Source of the DNA: Thermoproteota archaeon
Lineage (GTDB): Archaea > Thermoproteota > Thermoprotei_A > Sulfolobales > Pyrodictiaceae
DNA length: 6,318 nucleotides
Direction: 5' to 3'
Assembly: GCA_013153105.1 (NCBI GenBank)
Contig: JAADFC010000019.1
Location: 1 to 6,318 of the forward strand
Positions 4,889 to 6,318 of this stretch are shown here, piece by piece. The position numbers were made by a program, and so were the translations under genes. The notes beneath the pieces are model-generated. The model made no database searches. It saw nothing but the letters and a program-made list of their open reading frames with translations, and was not told where the DNA came from. Every line of letters starts with the position of its first letter. Position 1 is the stretch's first letter.

Positions 4889-6318
4889 TTGGGGGCCAGC
4901 GGCGGGCGTGTTGGGGAGTGCTCCAGGGGGGCGGTTGAGGAGTATGTGTTGCGCGTGGTCAGGCCGGGGGTGCGTGAGCGCGAGTTTGCTAGGACTGTAG
5001 TCGAGAAGGCTCTTGAGGTCTCCAGGGAGGCTCTACGGCTGGCAGGCTACGAGGGTTTCCTGCTGAGGGTTGAGGGGAGCTACGCTAAGGATACCTGGCT
5101 TAGCGGCGAACTTGAGGTCGACATCTTCGCCCTCTTCCCCAGGGAGGCCTGTGGCGGGGTACTGGAGGGGTTCGCCGGGAGGGTGGCGCCGGTACTGGAG
5201 GGTATGGGTTTCCGGGTGGAGCTCCGCTATGCTCAGCATCCGTATGCGAGGTTCTACGTTGACGGTGTTCCCGTGGAGCTTGTGCCTGGCTGCCGTGTCT
5301 CGTCGGCGGCTGAGGCTTTGACGCCGGTTGACAGGACCCCCTTCCACACGGAGGCTGTTAGGAGGCTTCTCTCCCCATGGCAGAGGGATGAGGTGAGGCT
5401 GCTGAAGTCGTTTATGAAGGGCGTCGAGGTGTATGGGGCCGAGGAGGCTGTTAGGGGGTTCTCGGGCTATCTCGCGGAGCTGCTCGTGGCGGGCTACGGC
5501 TGCTTCCGCGGCGTCCTCGAGGCGGCCGCGTCGCGGTGGCGGAGGCTGCCCATCCGCGTCAGGCTCCCCGGTGTTAGTGTGGACTGGCGCCTCCTTGAGC
5601 GGCGGTACCCCGATAGTGTGATGTACGTGCCCGACCCCGTGGACCCCGCCAGGAACGCGGCGGCGGCTGTGTCGAGGAGGAGCGCCGCGCTCCTAGCTCT
5701 GGCGGCAGCGCTCTACCTCGGCCGCGGGGGGGCGGCGGTCTTCTTCCACCGTACCCGCCCTCCGCCGCCGCGGCTCCCTCCGGGGGAGATGGGGGGCCGC
5801 CTCGCCCTCCTGTACATGGTCCACGTGGAGCTTGACGGTGTGGAGCCGCCTGAGACCCTCTGGGGGGTGGCGCGTCGGCTCGGCAGGGTCCTCGCGGGGT
5901 TCCTCGAGGATGTGGGTGTACTGGTTCACCGCTGGGAGCCCGTGGCGCCGCTGGAGCCCGGCGGGTGGCTGGCAGTTGTGTTCGAGGCGGAGCCGGGCGG
6001 CGCCTACAGGGTTAGGGAGGGGCCGCCTGGGTTCGAGGCTTCAAGGGCGACCAGGTTCGTGGCCAGGCACCGGTGGGCCCCGGGCGGCCCGTGGGTGGGC
6101 GAGGACGGGCTCCTCTACTCCCTCGAGCATAGCGTCGACGTCGTGGATGCGCTGCGTAGAGGCGTGGAGACGGGGGCGCCGGGGCTGGTGAGGCGGAGGG
6201 CCCGCAGGGTGGAGGTGCTACGCGGCCTTGACGTGCTCCAGCGGCTTGAGGAGCGGGGTGTCGGCAGGCTTTGGATGGTGAGGCTGGTGCGTGGAAGGCC
6301 CTACTGGCTGGAGCTCCT
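4889..6318 (+). CDS. cca: CCA-adding tRNA nucleotidyltransferase (archaeal class I), 3' end beyond the window
   Basis: This enzyme adds or repairs the 3' CCA of tRNAs using CTP and ATP without a nucleic-acid template. The frame stays open for 476 codons to the edge, more than the roughly 440 aa of Archaeoglobus CCA enzyme, so only a short C-terminus should be missing. Visible motifs are GSYAKDTWL (63-71) then GELEVDIFALFP, where E76 and D78 match the catalytic Glu59 and Asp61 of the Archaeoglobus enzyme. They are followed by HPYARFYVDGVPVELVP, VDRTPFHTEAV, EVRLLKSFMKGVEVYGAEEAVRGFSGYLAELL, VDPVDPARNAAAAVS and a C-terminal ASRATRFVARHR. The third carboxylate, Asp110 in Archaeoglobus, is Glu130 here. 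Start: the only in-frame start codon before the conserved region is TTG 4889, which has no good Shine-Dalgarno site. GTG 4946 would need the conserved N-terminal helix to be shortened. The tRNA-Ala gene in this window encodes CCA, so for that tRNA the role would be repair. Confidence 0.95.
   Translation, partial: MGASGGRVGECSRGAVEEYVLRVVRPGVREREFARTVVEKALEVSREALRLAGYEGFLLRVEGSYAKDTWLSGELEVDIFALFPREACGGVLEGFAGRVAPVLEGMGFRVELRYAQHPYARFYVDGVPVELVPGCRVSSAAEALTPVDRTPFHTEAVRRLLSPWQRDEVRLLKSFMKGVEVYGAEEAVRGFSGYLAELLVAGYGCFRGVLEAAASRWRRLPIRVRLPGVSVDWRLLERRYPDSVMYVPDPVDPARNAAAAVSRRSAALLALAAALYLGRGGAAVFFHRTRPPPPRLPPGEMGGRLALLYMVHVELDGVEPPETLWGVARRLGRVLAGFLEDVGVLVHRWEPVAPLEPGGWLAVVFEAEPGGAYRVREGPPGFEASRATRFVARHRWAPGGPWVGEDGLLYSLEHSVDVVDALRRGVETGAPGLVRRRARRVEVLRGLDVLQRLEERGVGRLWMVRLVRGRPYWLEL

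Noticed and set aside
5033..6191. Frames on both strands inside cca
   Set aside because: They lie within the CCA enzyme frame, which has its motifs in order across the entire stretch.

Overview
The window looks like chromosomal housekeeping DNA from a GC-rich hyperthermophilic archaeon of the Thermoproteota (Crenarchaeota), possibly a Desulfurococcales/Pyrodictiaceae-like lineage. The kingdom call rests on archaea-specific genes: a group II geranylgeranylglyceryl phosphate (GGGP) synthase for archaeal ether lipids, TiaS for tRNA-Ile2 agmatidine, an archaeal class I CCA-adding enzyme, an Elf1-like zinc-ribbon elongation factor and an archaeal RNase P RNA. Supporting signs are TATA-type promoters, frequent GTG/TTG starts, strong GGAGG-type Shine-Dalgarno sites and heavy use of AGG/CGG arginine codons. 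The order-level placement is an inference from these traits and not from a search.

Layout. Bases 1-53 hold only a small hairpin. A tRNA-Ala(CGC) gene with encoded CCA lies on the minus strand (54-130), divergent from a small MazG-type nucleotide pyrophosphohydrolase on the plus strand (217-525). mazG meets the GGGP synthase gene tail-to-tail with a 14-base overlap. The synthase (512-1252, minus) is the second gene of a unit led by the Elf1-like factor (1200-1586, minus), and these two overlap by about 50 bases. Directly upstream on the same strand is the RNase P RNA (about 1664-2015), recognised from its conserved regions and a 22-bp P1 helix. It was not apparent as a protein gene and fills most of a 1.1-kb stretch without CDSs. 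About 2016-2447 is otherwise an AT-richer, then GC-rich, intergenic region with a repeated 29-nt sequence and small inverted repeats.

A second minus-strand operon follows: a stand-alone Lrp/AsnC ligand-binding (RAM) protein (3716-3967), then tiaS (2448-3692). It diverges from tsr3 (4089-4676, plus), an rRNA aminocarboxypropyltransferase, across a 121-base intergenic region with one AT-rich box that could serve both directions. After a 212-base gap with an 11-bp hairpin, the CCA-adding enzyme starts near 4889 and runs off the right edge.

Most genes concern RNA maturation: a tRNA, the catalytic RNA that trims tRNA 5' ends, two tRNA-finishing enzymes, an rRNA-modifying enzyme and an elongation factor. 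Lipid synthesis (GGGP synthase), nucleotide-pool cleaning (MazG) and amino-acid sensing (RAM) are also present. I see no mobile element, CRISPR array, toxin-antitoxin pair or defence system, and no convincing new multigene system. The points worth a second look are small: a Glu in place of the third catalytic Asp in the CCA enzyme, loss of the zinc ribbon in TiaS, the coding overlap of elf1 and the synthase gene, shared bidirectional TATA boxes, and a dispersed intergenic motif.
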